64,000 nucleotides of DNA, from the NCBI GenBank assembly GCA_025350055.1, contig JANXYK010000011.1, forward strand, positions 91,238-155,237, in the 5' to 3' direction. How positions within the stretch are numbered: position 1 is the stretch's first letter; each line of letters opens with the position of its first letter. The stretch comes from Gammaproteobacteria bacterium. Its GTDB lineage: Bacteria > Pseudomonadota > Gammaproteobacteria > Steroidobacterales > Steroidobacteraceae. A program made the position numbers and the translations under genes. This document shows, piece by piece, positions 1 to 8,199 of this stretch. The notes beneath the pieces were generated by a model. The model was given only the letters and a program-made list of their open reading frames with translations, had not been told where the DNA came from and did no database searches.

Positions 1-843
1 GCTGCGCGCCAGTTCGAGAGCCTGTTCACGCACATGCTGCTCAAGAGCATGCGCGAGGCGAACCTCGGCGAAGGACTGGGCGACAGCGAGCAGACGCAGT
101 TCTACCAGGACATGTTCGACCAGCAGCTGTCGGTGCAGATGTCGCAGGGCAAGGGCCTGGGGCTCGCCGAGCGCCTGGTGCAGCAGCTGCAACGCACCGG
201 GTTGACGCCGCCCGCCGCGGCGGACCCGGCGTCCGCGAGTCCGGCAGCGGCCCCTGCCGCTACCAGCAGTGGCAGCAGCAGTACGCCACCCACCGCGAAT
301 CTCACGCAAACGCAATTCATTGATGGCATCTGGCCTTACGCTGCGCAGGCGGCCAAGCGCATCGGCGTCGCCATTGAAACCGTGATTGCACATGCGGCGC
401 TTGAAACGGGATGGGGCCGTCACCTGCCGGCGGTCAGCTCGGCGGCCGGCACCGCGGCTGCGGCTGCGGGCAGCAACAATCTCTTCGGTATCAAGGCAGG
501 TGGTGGTTGGCGCGGTGCCTCGGCCGATACACATACCACGGAGTACGTTGGCGGCAACGCCACCACGGTGCAGGCGCCGTTTCGAAGTTATAGCTCGATC
601 GCCGCAGGCTTCAGCGACTACGTCGATCTGCTGACCGGCAATCCGCGCTTCGCGACGGCACTCAACCAGGGTGGCGATGCGGCAGCTTTCGCGCAGGGTC
701 TGCAGCGCGGCGGTTACGCGACCGATCCGGCTTATGTACACAAGTTGGTGGCGACCGCGGCGGCGGTGCACGAACTGAGCGCGCAGTCCGCGCTCAAGAA
801 TGGCGTATCGGTGCCGACAACTGCCGGTACAGGATCAGTCTGA
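1..843 (+). CDS. flgJ: Flagellar rod-capping protein / peptidoglycan hydrolase FlgJ (5' end outside window)
   Basis: FlgJ caps the growing flagellar rod and opens the peptidoglycan so the rod can pass. The reading frame is open from base 1, so the gene enters the window already in progress; 280 residues are visible. The first part (ARQFESLFTHMLLKSMR and on) is the rod-binding domain. A Ser/Ala/Pro-rich linker follows, then a GH73 glucosaminidase domain with the catalytic-type Glu in HAALETGWG (codon at 403-405) and the NNLFGIK motif. This is the two-domain FlgJ of gammaproteobacteria. It lies 36 bases before flgK, as in Pseudomonas and Xanthomonas. Confidence 0.95.
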   Translation, partial: AARQFESLFTHMLLKSMREANLGEGLGDSEQTQFYQDMFDQQLSVQMSQGKGLGLAERLVQQLQRTGLTPPAAADPASASPAAAPAATSSGSSSTPPTANLTQTQFIDGIWPYAAQAAKRIGVAIETVIAHAALETGWGRHLPAVSSAAGTAAAAAGSNNLFGIKAGGGWRGASADTHTTEYVGGNATTVQAPFRSYSSIAAGFSDYVDLLTGNPRFATALNQGGDAAAFAQGLQRGGYATDPAYVHKLVATAAAVHELSAQSALKNGVSVPTTAGTGSV

Positions 844-879
844 TGATCGTTCGCAATCACCGCGCAGGCGGGAGTCACA

Positions 880-2778
880 ATGGCTGACATGCTTACAACG
901 GGTGTCTCCGGGCTGCTGGCCTTCCAGCGCTCGCTTGACACCACCAGCCATAATATTGCCAATGCCAGCACGCCTGGCTACAGCCGCCAGAGTGCCGAGC
1001 TCATGGCGCGGCCCGCCGATGCCTCTGGTAGCGGCTGGATCGGCAATGGCGTCGACATCACCACGGTACGGCGGCTGTATGACGCGACGCTGGCAGGCCA
1101 GGCGCGCAGCGCCGGCAGCAACTTCCAGCAGCTCAATACCTTCAGCACCTATGCGGGGCGTATCGACAACCTGTTCAGCGATACCAGCACCGGGCTTGCG
1201 ACCACACTGCAAAATTTCATCAATTCCGTGCAGGCGGTCGCCGATGCGCCGGCCTCGATCACCTCGCGCCAGGTGCTGCTGAGCCAGGCGAGTGCGCTCG
1301 CCGACCGGCTCAAGACCTACAACACCAGTCTCGACAACATCAACAGCCAGGTGAGCTCCCAGCTTGCCAGCGAGGCCACCGCGGTCTCGACCATCGCCAG
1401 CAACATCGCCACGCTCAACCAGCGCATCGTTGCCGCGCAGGGCATCAACGAGCAACCACCGAACGATCTGCTCGATCAGCGCGACAAGCTGGTGAGCGAT
1501 CTGGCCACGCATCTGTCGGTCAGCACCGTGATGCAGAGCGATGGCTCGATGAACGTCTTCATGGGCAACGGCCAGGCGCTGGTGATGAACACCTCCGCGG
1601 CCAAGCTCGGCACCGGCGGCGATCAGTTCTCCGCCACACGCACGCGCCTGCTGGTGCAATCGCCGGCCGGCGCGATCGACGTCACCGACTCGATCAGCGG
1701 TGGCACGATCGGTGGCCTGCTGCAGTTTCGCAGTGAAATGCTCGATCCGACCCGCAATACCGTCGGCCAGGCGACGGTCACGCTCGCCAACCTGGTCAAC
1801 ACGCAGCAATCGGCGGGCCTGGACCTGCACGGCCAGATCGGTACCGACCTGTTCGCGGTCGGTGGCGTCGCGGTTAGCACCTCGAACCTGAATACCGGCA
1901 GCGCCACCGCCAGCGTCACGCGCAGCGATCCCACCGCGCTGACCACCGCCGACTATCAGTTGCTGTTTGACGGCAGCGCCTGGCACCTGTCCCGCACCGA
2001 CACCGGCGCCGCAGTCGCGATGACGGGCACCGGCACCGCGCCAGATCCTTTCGTGGCCGATGGGCTGTCGATCACGGTCGGCGGCACGCCGCAGGCCGGC
2101 GATCGCCTGCTGATCGAGCCGACGCGCGCCGCGGTGGCGGGCCTGTCGGTGTTGATTTCGCAGCCGGAAAAAATTGCCGCTGCCGCCGCCGTGCTCACCA
2201 GTGATGCAGCGGCCAACACCGGAAACGCCAGGATCGATGCCGGCAGCGTGCCCAATACCGCGGCCTGGGTGCGCGGCGATTACACGCTCAGCTTCACTTC
2301 CGCCAACAGCTGGCAGGTCACCGACGCTGCCAGCACCATCGTGAGCAGCGGCGGCTACACCTCCGGGGCGCCAATCAGCTTCAAAGGCGTGCAGGTCACG
2401 CTCACAGGCACCCCGGCGAGTGGTGACAGCTTTTCAATCAAGGACAACGCCAACGGTAGCGGCGACAACCGCAATGCGCTGCAGATCGCCGCCCTACTCG
2501 GTAAACCGATACTCAACGGCGGCACGGTGTCGCTCAGTGACACCGTCGGTCGGCTGATCGGCAACATCGGCGTGCAGACCAACCAGGCGCAGACCGGTCG
2601 CGATGCGCAGCAGCTGGTGATGAACGACGCCAATACCGCGATGAGCAATCTCTCCGGCGTGAACCTCGATGAGGAGGCCGCCAACCTGATGCGCTACCAG
2701 CAGGCCTACCAGGCCGCCGCCAAGGTGATCAGTGTCGCCGACAGCCTGTTCCAGTCCCTGCTGAACGCCACCAAGTAG
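880..2778 (+). CDS. flgK: Flagellar hook-associated protein 1 FlgK
   Basis: FlgK is the first hook-filament junction protein. It is secreted through the flagellar export apparatus. The 632-residue product has the N-terminal helix (LLAFQRSLDTTSHNIANASTPGYSRQ) and the C-terminal helix (NLMRYQQAYQAAAKVISVADSLFQSLL) that pack in the filament core. The start ATG follows a GGGAG ribosome site. Residues about 446-530 form a Thr/Ser/Gly-rich module that recurs in FlgL. A related but more diverged unit precedes it (about 340-430). Length is normal for the family. flgL follows 5 bases later, so the two are probably cotranscribed. Confidence 0.96.
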   Translation: MADMLTTGVSGLLAFQRSLDTTSHNIANASTPGYSRQSAELMARPADASGSGWIGNGVDITTVRRLYDATLAGQARSAGSNFQQLNTFSTYAGRIDNLFSDTSTGLATTLQNFINSVQAVADAPASITSRQVLLSQASALADRLKTYNTSLDNINSQVSSQLASEATAVSTIASNIATLNQRIVAAQGINEQPPNDLLDQRDKLVSDLATHLSVSTVMQSDGSMNVFMGNGQALVMNTSAAKLGTGGDQFSATRTRLLVQSPAGAIDVTDSISGGTIGGLLQFRSEMLDPTRNTVGQATVTLANLVNTQQSAGLDLHGQIGTDLFAVGGVAVSTSNLNTGSATASVTRSDPTALTTADYQLLFDGSAWHLSRTDTGAAVAMTGTGTAPDPFVADGLSITVGGTPQAGDRLLIEPTRAAVAGLSVLISQPEKIAAAAAVLTSDAAANTGNARIDAGSVPNTAAWVRGDYTLSFTSANSWQVTDAASTIVSSGGYTSGAPISFKGVQVTLTGTPASGDSFSIKDNANGSGDNRNALQIAALLGKPILNGGTVSLSDTVGRLIGNIGVQTNQAQTGRDAQQLVMNDANTAMSNLSGVNLDEEAANLMRYQQAYQAAAKVISVADSLFQSLLNATK

Positions 2779-2783
2779 CCACC

Positions 2784-3980
2784 ATGCGCATTGCAACTTC
2801 AACCCTGTACCAGCTTGCCACGCAGGCCCTGCTCAGCCAGCAGGCGGCGTTGGCGAAATCGCAGAACCAGATCGCGACCGGCAAGCGCGTGCAGACGCCC
2901 TCGGATGATCCCGTCGCCGCGGTGCAGCTGCACGAGCTGGCGCGTGCGCAGTCGCAATACGAGCAGTACGACAAGAACAGCACCGCGGTCACCGGTCGGC
3001 TGCAGCTCGAAGAGCAGGCGCTGGCCGATGCCGGCACGGTGCTGCAGCGTGCACGCGAGTTGGTGGTGCAGGCCAATACCGCCACCCTGAGCGATGGCGA
3101 TCGCAAGTCCATCGCCACCGAGCTAAAGTCCAGGCTCGATGAGCTGATGAGCATCGGCAATCGCAAGGATGCCAACGGCGAATACCTGTTTTCCGGCTAT
3201 TCAAGCGCTACGCAGCCTTTTGCGCGCGGCGCCAGCGGCAGCGTGCAGTACTTCGGCGACAGCGGCGCGCGCGGCGTGCAAGTGGATGCCGGCCTGCAGA
3301 TCCAGGACAGCGATCCGGGCAGCCAGCTGTTCACGAACATTCCGGCCGGCAATGGCCTGTTCGTGAATGCCGCCGGCGCTGCCAACACGGGGAGCGGTGT
3401 CATCGATGCCGGCTCGATCACCAGCCGGGCGGCCTGGGTTCCCGATACCTATACCGTCAGTTTCACGACGCCCAACACCTGGCAGGTGACGGACAGCGGC
3501 GGTGCGACGGTGGCCAGCGGCAACTACAGCAGCGGCGGCGCGATCGCTTTCCGCGGCGTGCAGATAGGGATCACGGGCGTGCCCGCAGCGGGCGATCGGT
3601 TCACCGTGAGCAGCGCTGGCACGCAGGATGTGTTCACCACGCTCGATGGCATTGTCAACGCGCTGCAGTCTGGTGCCAGCACCGATGCGCAGCGCGCGCA
3701 GTTCAATTCCGCGCTCAACGGCTCGCTCCAGCAGCTCGACCAGGCCACCAACCAGCTGCTCAATATCCGCTCGCAGGTCGGCGCGCGGCTCTCGACGCTC
3801 GATGATGGCAACAGCTCCAGGGCGACGCAGCTCACTGATCTGCAGACCGCGGCCGGGCAGTTGGGCGATCTCGACTACGCCGCGGCGGTATCAAAGATGA
3901 GTCAGCAGTACGTGGGCCTGCAGGCCGCGCAGCAATCCTTCGCCAGCATTGGCAAATTGTCGCTATTTAACTATCTGTAG
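2784..3980 (+). CDS. flgL: Flagellar hook-associated protein 3 FlgL
   Basis: FlgL is the second hook-filament junction protein. The 398-residue product has flagellin-like ends: MRIATSTLYQLATQALLSQQAAL at the start, and a C-terminal helix with YVGLQAAQQSFASIGKLSLFNYL. The middle (about residues 201-279) carries a module closely similar to one in FlgK. The ATG is only 5 bases after the flgK stop with no clear ribosome site of its own, which suggests translational coupling. The length is above the roughly 300 residues of enteric FlgL, but close to what is common in this lineage. Confidence 0.95.
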   Translation: MRIATSTLYQLATQALLSQQAALAKSQNQIATGKRVQTPSDDPVAAVQLHELARAQSQYEQYDKNSTAVTGRLQLEEQALADAGTVLQRARELVVQANTATLSDGDRKSIATELKSRLDELMSIGNRKDANGEYLFSGYSSATQPFARGASGSVQYFGDSGARGVQVDAGLQIQDSDPGSQLFTNIPAGNGLFVNAAGAANTGSGVIDAGSITSRAAWVPDTYTVSFTTPNTWQVTDSGGATVASGNYSSGGAIAFRGVQIGITGVPAAGDRFTVSSAGTQDVFTTLDGIVNALQSGASTDAQRAQFNSALNGSLQQLDQATNQLLNIRSQVGARLSTLDDGNSSRATQLTDLQTAAGQLGDLDYAAAVSKMSQQYVGLQAAQQSFASIGKLSLFNYL

Positions 3981-4006
3981 GCCACTGTGACGCAATCGGC
4001 AATCTG

Positions 4007-4071
4007 TCCCGTTCGGGTCATTGGCGACTCAAGTTTGCCGCCGCGGGCACCGATACAAGCCCCGAACGGGA
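4007..4071. promoter_or_regulatory. Inverted repeat bracketing the fliC promoter
   Basis: The 11-mer TCCCGTTCGGG at 4007-4017 is exactly inverted at 4061-4071 (CCCGAACGGGA). Each arm is itself a palindrome of the form CCCG-NN-CGGG. The two copies enclose the predicted sigma-28 promoter of fliC, and the downstream copy covers the expected transcription start. This could be a pair of operator sites or a long-range hairpin. No binding protein can be named from sequence. Confidence 0.5.
4029..4056 (+). promoter_or_regulatory. Sigma-28 (FliA) promoter of fliC
   Basis: TCAAGTTT at 4029-4036 and ACCGATAC at 4049-4056 match the flagellar sigma-factor elements (TAAAGTTT and GCCGATAA) with a 12-base gap, one more than the enteric consensus. 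It lies about 100 bases before the flagellin start codon. FliA is encoded in the same window at 26812-27540. Confidence 0.7.
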
Positions 4072-4158
4072 TAGCGATCAGCGGATTGCGAATCACGACA
4101 AGCACAGCGCTAAGGGCAGAAGTCCGGGCGCCAGAGTAACCGAACAGGAGAAGTTTCA

Positions 4159-5685
4159 ATGGCACTCATGATCAATACCAACGCGATGTCGCTGAACGCC
4201 CAGCGCAATCTGACGACCTCGCAGAGCAGTCTTAAGGAAGCCTTGCAGCGGCTGTCATCGGGCTTGCGCATCAACAGCGCCAAGGACGACGCAGCTGGCC
4301 TGGCCATTGCCTCGCGCATGACCACGCAGATCAACGGCCTCGACCAGGCGCAGCGCAATGCCAACGACGGCATTTCGCTGGCGCAGACCACGGAAGGTGC
4401 CTTGCAGGAAGTCACCAACAACCTGCAGCGCATCCGCGAGCTGGCTGTGCAGTCGGCCAACGCGACCAACAGCTCCAGCGACCGCCAGGCGCTCGACCAG
4501 GAAGTGCAGCAGCGGCTCGCGGAAATCGACCGCATCGCCCTGCAGACCTCATTCAATGGCCAGAAGGTGCTCGACGGCTCCTTCGGCAATGCCACGTTCC
4601 AAATCGGCGCCAACGTCGGCGAGTCGATCGGTGTGAACCTCTCGACCAGCGTGCGCACCAGCGCCATCGGCCGCACGGCCGACTACGTCGGCAACGGCAC
4701 GGTCTATGATGCGACCAAGCCAGTCGGTCAGCAGGGCGCCGGCGTCACCGCCAACCCCTTTACCTCCGGTTCGCTGAAGATTGCGATCGGTTCAAACGCG
4801 GCGATCTCCGTCGGTGCGTCTTCCGCCGGATCTGGCGCGGGCCAGGCTGCGGGCAGTGCCTATGCGAAGGCCGCCGCCATCAATTCGGCCGGTATCCCCA
4901 ACCTGACCGCCAGCGCGCAGTCCAGCCTGCAAGTCGCCTGGGCCGATGTCACGACCGCCGGCTACGGCATGTCGATCAACGGCGTGACGATTCAGTCAAA
5001 CTACAACGGTGCGACCACTACCTTGACGGGCGATGCCGCCGCCGCCTCGATCAACGCCAACACGGGCGCCACGGGCGTTACCGCAACCTTTGACACGGGT
5101 GTGCTGACGCTGTCGGCTTCCGACGGCAGCAACATCATTGTCGGTCAGACCTTGGGTGCGGGCACCGCCAACATCGGTTTGCACGGTGCCGGCGCGGGTT
5201 CCAACAACACGGTCAATGCCGCGTTGAACTTCGATACCGCCGTAAGCTCTTCGCTCGCAACCAAGACGGCTGTCGGCACGTTGCACCTGGTGGCACTGGA
5301 TACCGTCACGCTCAGTGGCGCCGGTGCGGCGGATGCCGGTTACACGGCCGCCACCCTGGCGCTGGGCAACGCCGCGCTCAACAGTGCCGCGGTCACCTCG
5401 GTCGCCAAGGCCAATGCCACGATCAACGCCATAGATGCAGCGCTGACCTCGGTCAGTTCATTGCGCAGCCTGCTGGGCGCCATGCAGAGTCGCTTCGAGT
5501 CGGTGGTCAGCAGCCTGCAGACCGCGTCGGAAAACCTCTCGACCTCGCGCAGCCGCATCCAGGATGCGGACTTCGCCGCCGAGACGGCCAAGCTGACGCG
5601 CGCGCAGATCCTGCAGCAGGCGGGTACGGCAATTCTGGCGCAGGCCAATGCCTCACCGCAGAGCGTCCTGAAGCTCCTGCAGTAA
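4159..5685 (+). CDS. fliC: Flagellin FliC
   Basis: This is the filament subunit, 508 residues. The N-terminal D0/D1 region is canonical ([18 protein letters not shown], then [20 protein letters not shown]). The C-terminal D0 is also canonical ([34 protein letters not shown], ending SVLKLLQ). The central part, about residues 175-400, is an Ala/Gly/Thr/Ser-rich variable region that forms the exposed surface. An AGGAG ribosome site precedes the ATG. It is the only flagellin in the window. It has its own sigma-28 promoter and is followed by a strong hairpin. FlaG and the filament cap and chaperone genes come next. Confidence 0.97.
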   Translation: MALMINTNAMSLNAQRNLTTSQSSLKEALQRLSSGLRINSAKDDAAGLAIASRMTTQINGLDQAQRNANDGISLAQTTEGALQEVTNNLQRIRELAVQSANATNSSSDRQALDQEVQQRLAEIDRIALQTSFNGQKVLDGSFGNATFQIGANVGESIGVNLSTSVRTSAIGRTADYVGNGTVYDATKPVGQQGAGVTANPFTSGSLKIAIGSNAAISVGASSAGSGAGQAAGSAYAKAAAINSAGIPNLTASAQSSLQVAWADVTTAGYGMSINGVTIQSNYNGATTTLTGDAAAASINANTGATGVTATFDTGVLTLSASDGSNIIVGQTLGAGTANIGLHGAGAGSNNTVNAALNFDTAVSSSLATKTAVGTLHLVALDTVTLSGAGAADAGYTAATLALGNAALNSAAVTSVAKANATINAIDAALTSVSSLRSLLGAMQSRFESVVSSLQTASENLSTSRSRIQDADFAAETAKLTRAQILQQAGTAILAQANASPQSVLKLLQ

Positions 5686-5741
5686 GATGATTAGCGAACG
5701 GTAAGGAGCGCATGATCAGGCTCGCAGGAGTCGGAAAGCGG

Positions 5742-5769
5742 ACGGAGACCGGCGCAAGCCGGTCTCCGT
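5742..5769 (+). terminator. Hairpin after fliC (probable terminator or mRNA 3' stabiliser)
   Basis: A perfect 12-bp stem (ACGGAGACCGGC / GCCGGTCTCCGT) closes a GCAA tetraloop, 56 bases after the fliC stop. Only a short T-poor stretch (CTTGCC) follows, so it may act as a weak terminator or protect the 3' end of the abundant flagellin mRNA. Read-through would feed flaG and fliD. Confidence 0.7.
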
Positions 5770-5811
5770 CTTGCCGTGCTCCGCGAATTCGCAAGCGATG
5801 GAGGCGCCGCT

Positions 5812-6183
5812 ATGACTAGTGAGCTATCCCCGAGCCCGGTTAGCGCGCTGCCGACGGCGGCGCCAGCGACCCGCAACACGACCCCGCCGCTGCGCCTGCC
5901 CGGCACGACGCGCGAGAGTGCGCCGGCCGACCAGAGCCTGCCGCACGCCGCAGCGGCGGCTCCCGATGTGTTTGGTCGCGCCGCGCAACGCGTAGCCGAC
6001 TCGCTTGGCAGCGGCAACAGCTTCAATTTTTCGGTCGACACCAAGACCGGCATGACCATCGTGAAGGTCATTAACAAGGCGACCGGCGAACTGGTGCGGC
6101 AGATTCCCAGCGAGGAAATCGTGCACATCGCCCAATTGCTCCAGCAGGAAGAACACCACCCGGTGTTCGACATACGGGTCTGA
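5812..6183 (+). CDS. flaG: FlaG family protein
   Basis: FlaG proteins lie between flagellin and fliD in polar flagellates and affect filament length. The 123-residue product has a Pro/Ala-rich N-terminal half. The typical FlaG C-terminal domain then follows (NFSVDTKTGMTIVKVINKATGELVRQIPSEEIVHIAQLL). I take the ATG at 5812 because GGAGG lies just upstream. An in-frame start at 5776 would add 12 residues with no family support and no ribosome site. The stop codon lies inside a 14-bp palindrome. Confidence 0.9.
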   Translation: MTSELSPSPVSALPTAAPATRNTTPPLRLPGTTRESAPADQSLPHAAAAAPDVFGRAAQRVADSLGSGNSFNFSVDTKTGMTIVKVINKATGELVRQIPSEEIVHIAQLLQQEEHHPVFDIRV

Positions 6184-6194
6184 TGGGCCCATCA
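6181..6194. promoter_or_regulatory. 14-bp perfect palindrome between flaG and fliD
   Basis: TGATGGGCCCATCA is its own reverse complement. Its first three bases are the flaG stop codon, and it ends 10 bases before the fliD start codon. It may be an operator or an RNA element affecting fliD translation; chance is possible. Confidence 0.3.
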
Positions 6195-6204
6195 CAGGAT
6201 TCTC

Positions 6205-7632
6205 ATGGCAGTGTCAACCGCAAGCAGCGCGACCAACAGCACCGGCGCAGGACTGATCCAGTCACTGGGCATCGGCTCGGGACTGGATGTGCAGTCGCTG
6301 GTGACGCAGCTGGTGGCCGCCGATCGTGCGCCACTCGAGGCGCGCCTCACGCGCCAGGCTTCGAGCATTGCCACTTCGCTCTCGGCGATGGGCAGCCTCA
6401 AGGGCGCCATCTCGACCTTCCAGTCCGCGCTCAGTCCCCTGACCACCGTCAGTCAGTTTCAGGTGATGGCCACCAGCTCGGCAGACGAAACGGTGTTCAC
6501 CGCCACGACCAGCAGCGGCGCCGTGGCCGGCAACTACGGCGTGGAGGTACGCCAGCTGGCCCAGCCCGAGCAGCTCATCTCCACGGCCTTTGCCGGCGGC
6601 GCCACCACGCCCATGGGCAGCGGCAATCTGCAGGTCTCGCTGGGGAGCGCCAGTTTCAGCGTGGCCGTCGCCGCGGACAAGGCCACGCTGGCCGATGTGC
6701 GCGATGGCATCAACGCTGCGGCCAATAACCCCGGCGTCAAGGCGACGCTGGTCTACGGCATCCACGGCGCCCAGCTGGTACTCACCTCGGTGTCCACCGG
6801 CGCTGGCAACGGCATCACGCTTGCGGTGAGCAACGCTGCCGGCAGTCTGGCCCAGCTCAGTTACACCGGCGCCGGCGATACCCACTACAGTGAGGCGCAG
6901 CAGCCGCAGGATGCCATCGTTGTCATCTCCGGCGTGGAACATCACAGTGCCGGCAACGTGGTGAGCGACGCCATCGACGGCGTGACGCTCAATCTGCACG
7001 CGGCAAAGCTGGGTACCACGCTCAACCTGGCGGTGAGCAATGACCAGAACGCGGTAATGGCTAATGTGAGCAAGCTGGTCGAGGCCTACAACAGCATGCA
7101 GGGGCAGTTCAAGTCGCTCGGCAGCTACAACGCCGCTACCAAGACCGGCGGTCCGCTGCTGGGAGACTGGTTGCTCGGCAGCGCGCAGTTCCAGCTCAAC
7201 CGTGGCATGACCGAGCAGGTCAGCGGCCTGGCGGGCAGCTACGCGTCGCTTGCAGCGCTCGGTGTCACCACTGGTGCCGACGGCTCCATGTCGGTCGACA
7301 GCACCAAGCTGCAGGCGGCCCTGAATTCTGACAGCGATAGCGTTGCCCGGCTGTTCAGCGGCCCGCAGGGTATTGCCACGCGGCTCGATGCGAGCATCAC
7401 CAAGCTGCTGGAGTCCGGTGGCGCCATCGCCGCGCGCGACACCAACCTGGCCACCGCCCAAAAGGATATCAGTGATCAGGAAACGGCTTTGAACGCGCGC
7501 ATGGCGGTGGTGCAGCAGCGCTACCTGAAGCAGTTCAATGCGCTCGATGCGCTGATGTCATCGCTGCAGTCGACTTCCAACTACCTGACGCAGCAGCTCG
7601 CCAGCACCGCCAAGATCGTCAGCGGCGGCTGA
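6205..7632 (+). CDS. fliD: Flagellar filament cap protein FliD (HAP2)
   Basis: FliD forms the cap at the filament tip that inserts flagellin subunits. The 475-residue product begins with a helix-poor lead, then the conserved SLGIGSGLDVQSLVTQLVAADRAP motif of the FliD N-terminal domain. Central beta domains follow. The C-terminal domain starts near LNRGMTEQVSGL and ends in a coiled-coil (LNARMAVVQQRYLKQFNALDALMSSLQSTSNYLTQQL). It starts 21 bases after flaG. Length matches the family. Confidence 0.96.
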   Translation: MAVSTASSATNSTGAGLIQSLGIGSGLDVQSLVTQLVAADRAPLEARLTRQASSIATSLSAMGSLKGAISTFQSALSPLTTVSQFQVMATSSADETVFTATTSSGAVAGNYGVEVRQLAQPEQLISTAFAGGATTPMGSGNLQVSLGSASFSVAVAADKATLADVRDGINAAANNPGVKATLVYGIHGAQLVLTSVSTGAGNGITLAVSNAAGSLAQLSYTGAGDTHYSEAQQPQDAIVVISGVEHHSAGNVVSDAIDGVTLNLHAAKLGTTLNLAVSNDQNAVMANVSKLVEAYNSMQGQFKSLGSYNAATKTGGPLLGDWLLGSAQFQLNRGMTEQVSGLAGSYASLAALGVTTGADGSMSVDSTKLQAALNSDSDSVARLFSGPQGIATRLDASITKLLESGGAIAARDTNLATAQKDISDQETALNARMAVVQQRYLKQFNALDALMSSLQSTSNYLTQQLASTAKIVSGG

Positions 7633-7642
7633 CCCCCTGCAG

Positions 7643-7654
7643 GCACCCGGGTGC
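7643..7654. promoter_or_regulatory. 12-bp palindrome upstream of the fliS promoter
   Basis: GCACCCGGGTGC is a perfect palindrome, 10 bases after the fliD stop and 5 bases before the sigma-28 -35 element of fliS. It could be an operator or the stem of a small hairpin ending the fliD transcript. Confidence 0.35.
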
Positions 7655-7659
7655 GGCGC

Positions 7660-7686
7660 TAAAGTCCGCGCAGCCACGGCCGTTAT
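7660..7686 (+). promoter_or_regulatory. Sigma-28 (FliA) promoter of fliS
   Basis: TAAAGTCC at 7660-7667, an 11-base gap, and GCCGTTAT at 7679-7686 fit the enteric sigma-28 consensus (TAAAGTTT-N11-GCCGATAA), with 12 of 16 positions matching and the exact spacing. It gives fliS a promoter of its own. It also excludes the ATG at 7685 as start codon, since that ATG overlaps the -10 element. Confidence 0.75.
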
Positions 7687-7711
7687 GTACTCCAACATTG
7701 TTGGAGCATTC

Positions 7712-8113
7712 ATGGCCGCCCACCACAGCAAGCTCGCCGCGTACCAGAGTGTCGCCATCCACGGCGGCATCGCCGCCGATGATCCGCATCAGCTGATCCT
7801 GATGCTGATGGATGGCGTCATGCAGCGAATCAGCGCCGCGCGCGGTTGCCTCGAACGGCGCGACCTGGGCCAGAAAGCCCAGCTGCTGCAGCGCGCTGTG
7901 GCGCTGATTGCCGAATTGCGCGGTAGCCTCGATCACCAGAAAGGCGGCACGCTGGCGCACAACCTCGACGAGCTGTACGACTACATGGCGCGCCAGCTGG
8001 TGCGCGCCAACGCGCAGAACCGCGTTGCGCTGCTCGATGAAGTGGCGAGCCTGCTCACCGAGATCCGTCTCGCCTGGGTGGCGGTGCCGCTGGCGCTGCG
8101 TGCGCCGGCCTGA
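7712..8113 (+). CDS. fliS: Flagellin export chaperone FliS
   Basis: FliS binds the C-terminal end of flagellin in the cytoplasm and keeps it from polymerising before export. The 133-residue product is helical with the family motifs YQSVAIHGGIAADDPHQLILMLMDG and LDELYDYMARQLVRAN. I choose the ATG at 7712 because TTGGAG lies 6 bases upstream. The alternative ATG at 7685 lies inside the predicted sigma-28 -10 element and so upstream of the transcript start. Placement after fliD is standard. Confidence 0.93.
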   Translation: MAAHHSKLAAYQSVAIHGGIAADDPHQLILMLMDGVMQRISAARGCLERRDLGQKAQLLQRAVALIAELRGSLDHQKGGTLAHNLDELYDYMARQLVRANAQNRVALLDEVASLLTEIRLAWVAVPLALRAPA

Positions 8114-8199
8114 TGTGCCGGCGCCATTTGCCGCAGCGCTTCGACGCCGGCCGGCGATGGCACTAGAATGTCGCTCGTTACGGGCGACACGCCCGGTGA

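Noticed and set aside
835..1986. Long minus-strand open frame opposite flgK
   Set aside because: High-GC DNA leaves long antisense frames open; the composition is Arg/Ala/Gly/Gln-rich with no motifs, while flgK on the plus strand is clear.
6262..7461. 399-codon minus-strand frame opposite fliD
   Set aside because: Shadow of fliD; low-complexity Gly/Arg/Ala composition without any domain.
7685..7711. Upstream ATG for fliS
   Set aside because: It overlaps the predicted sigma-28 -10 element and so lies before the transcript start; the ATG at 7712 has a ribosome site.
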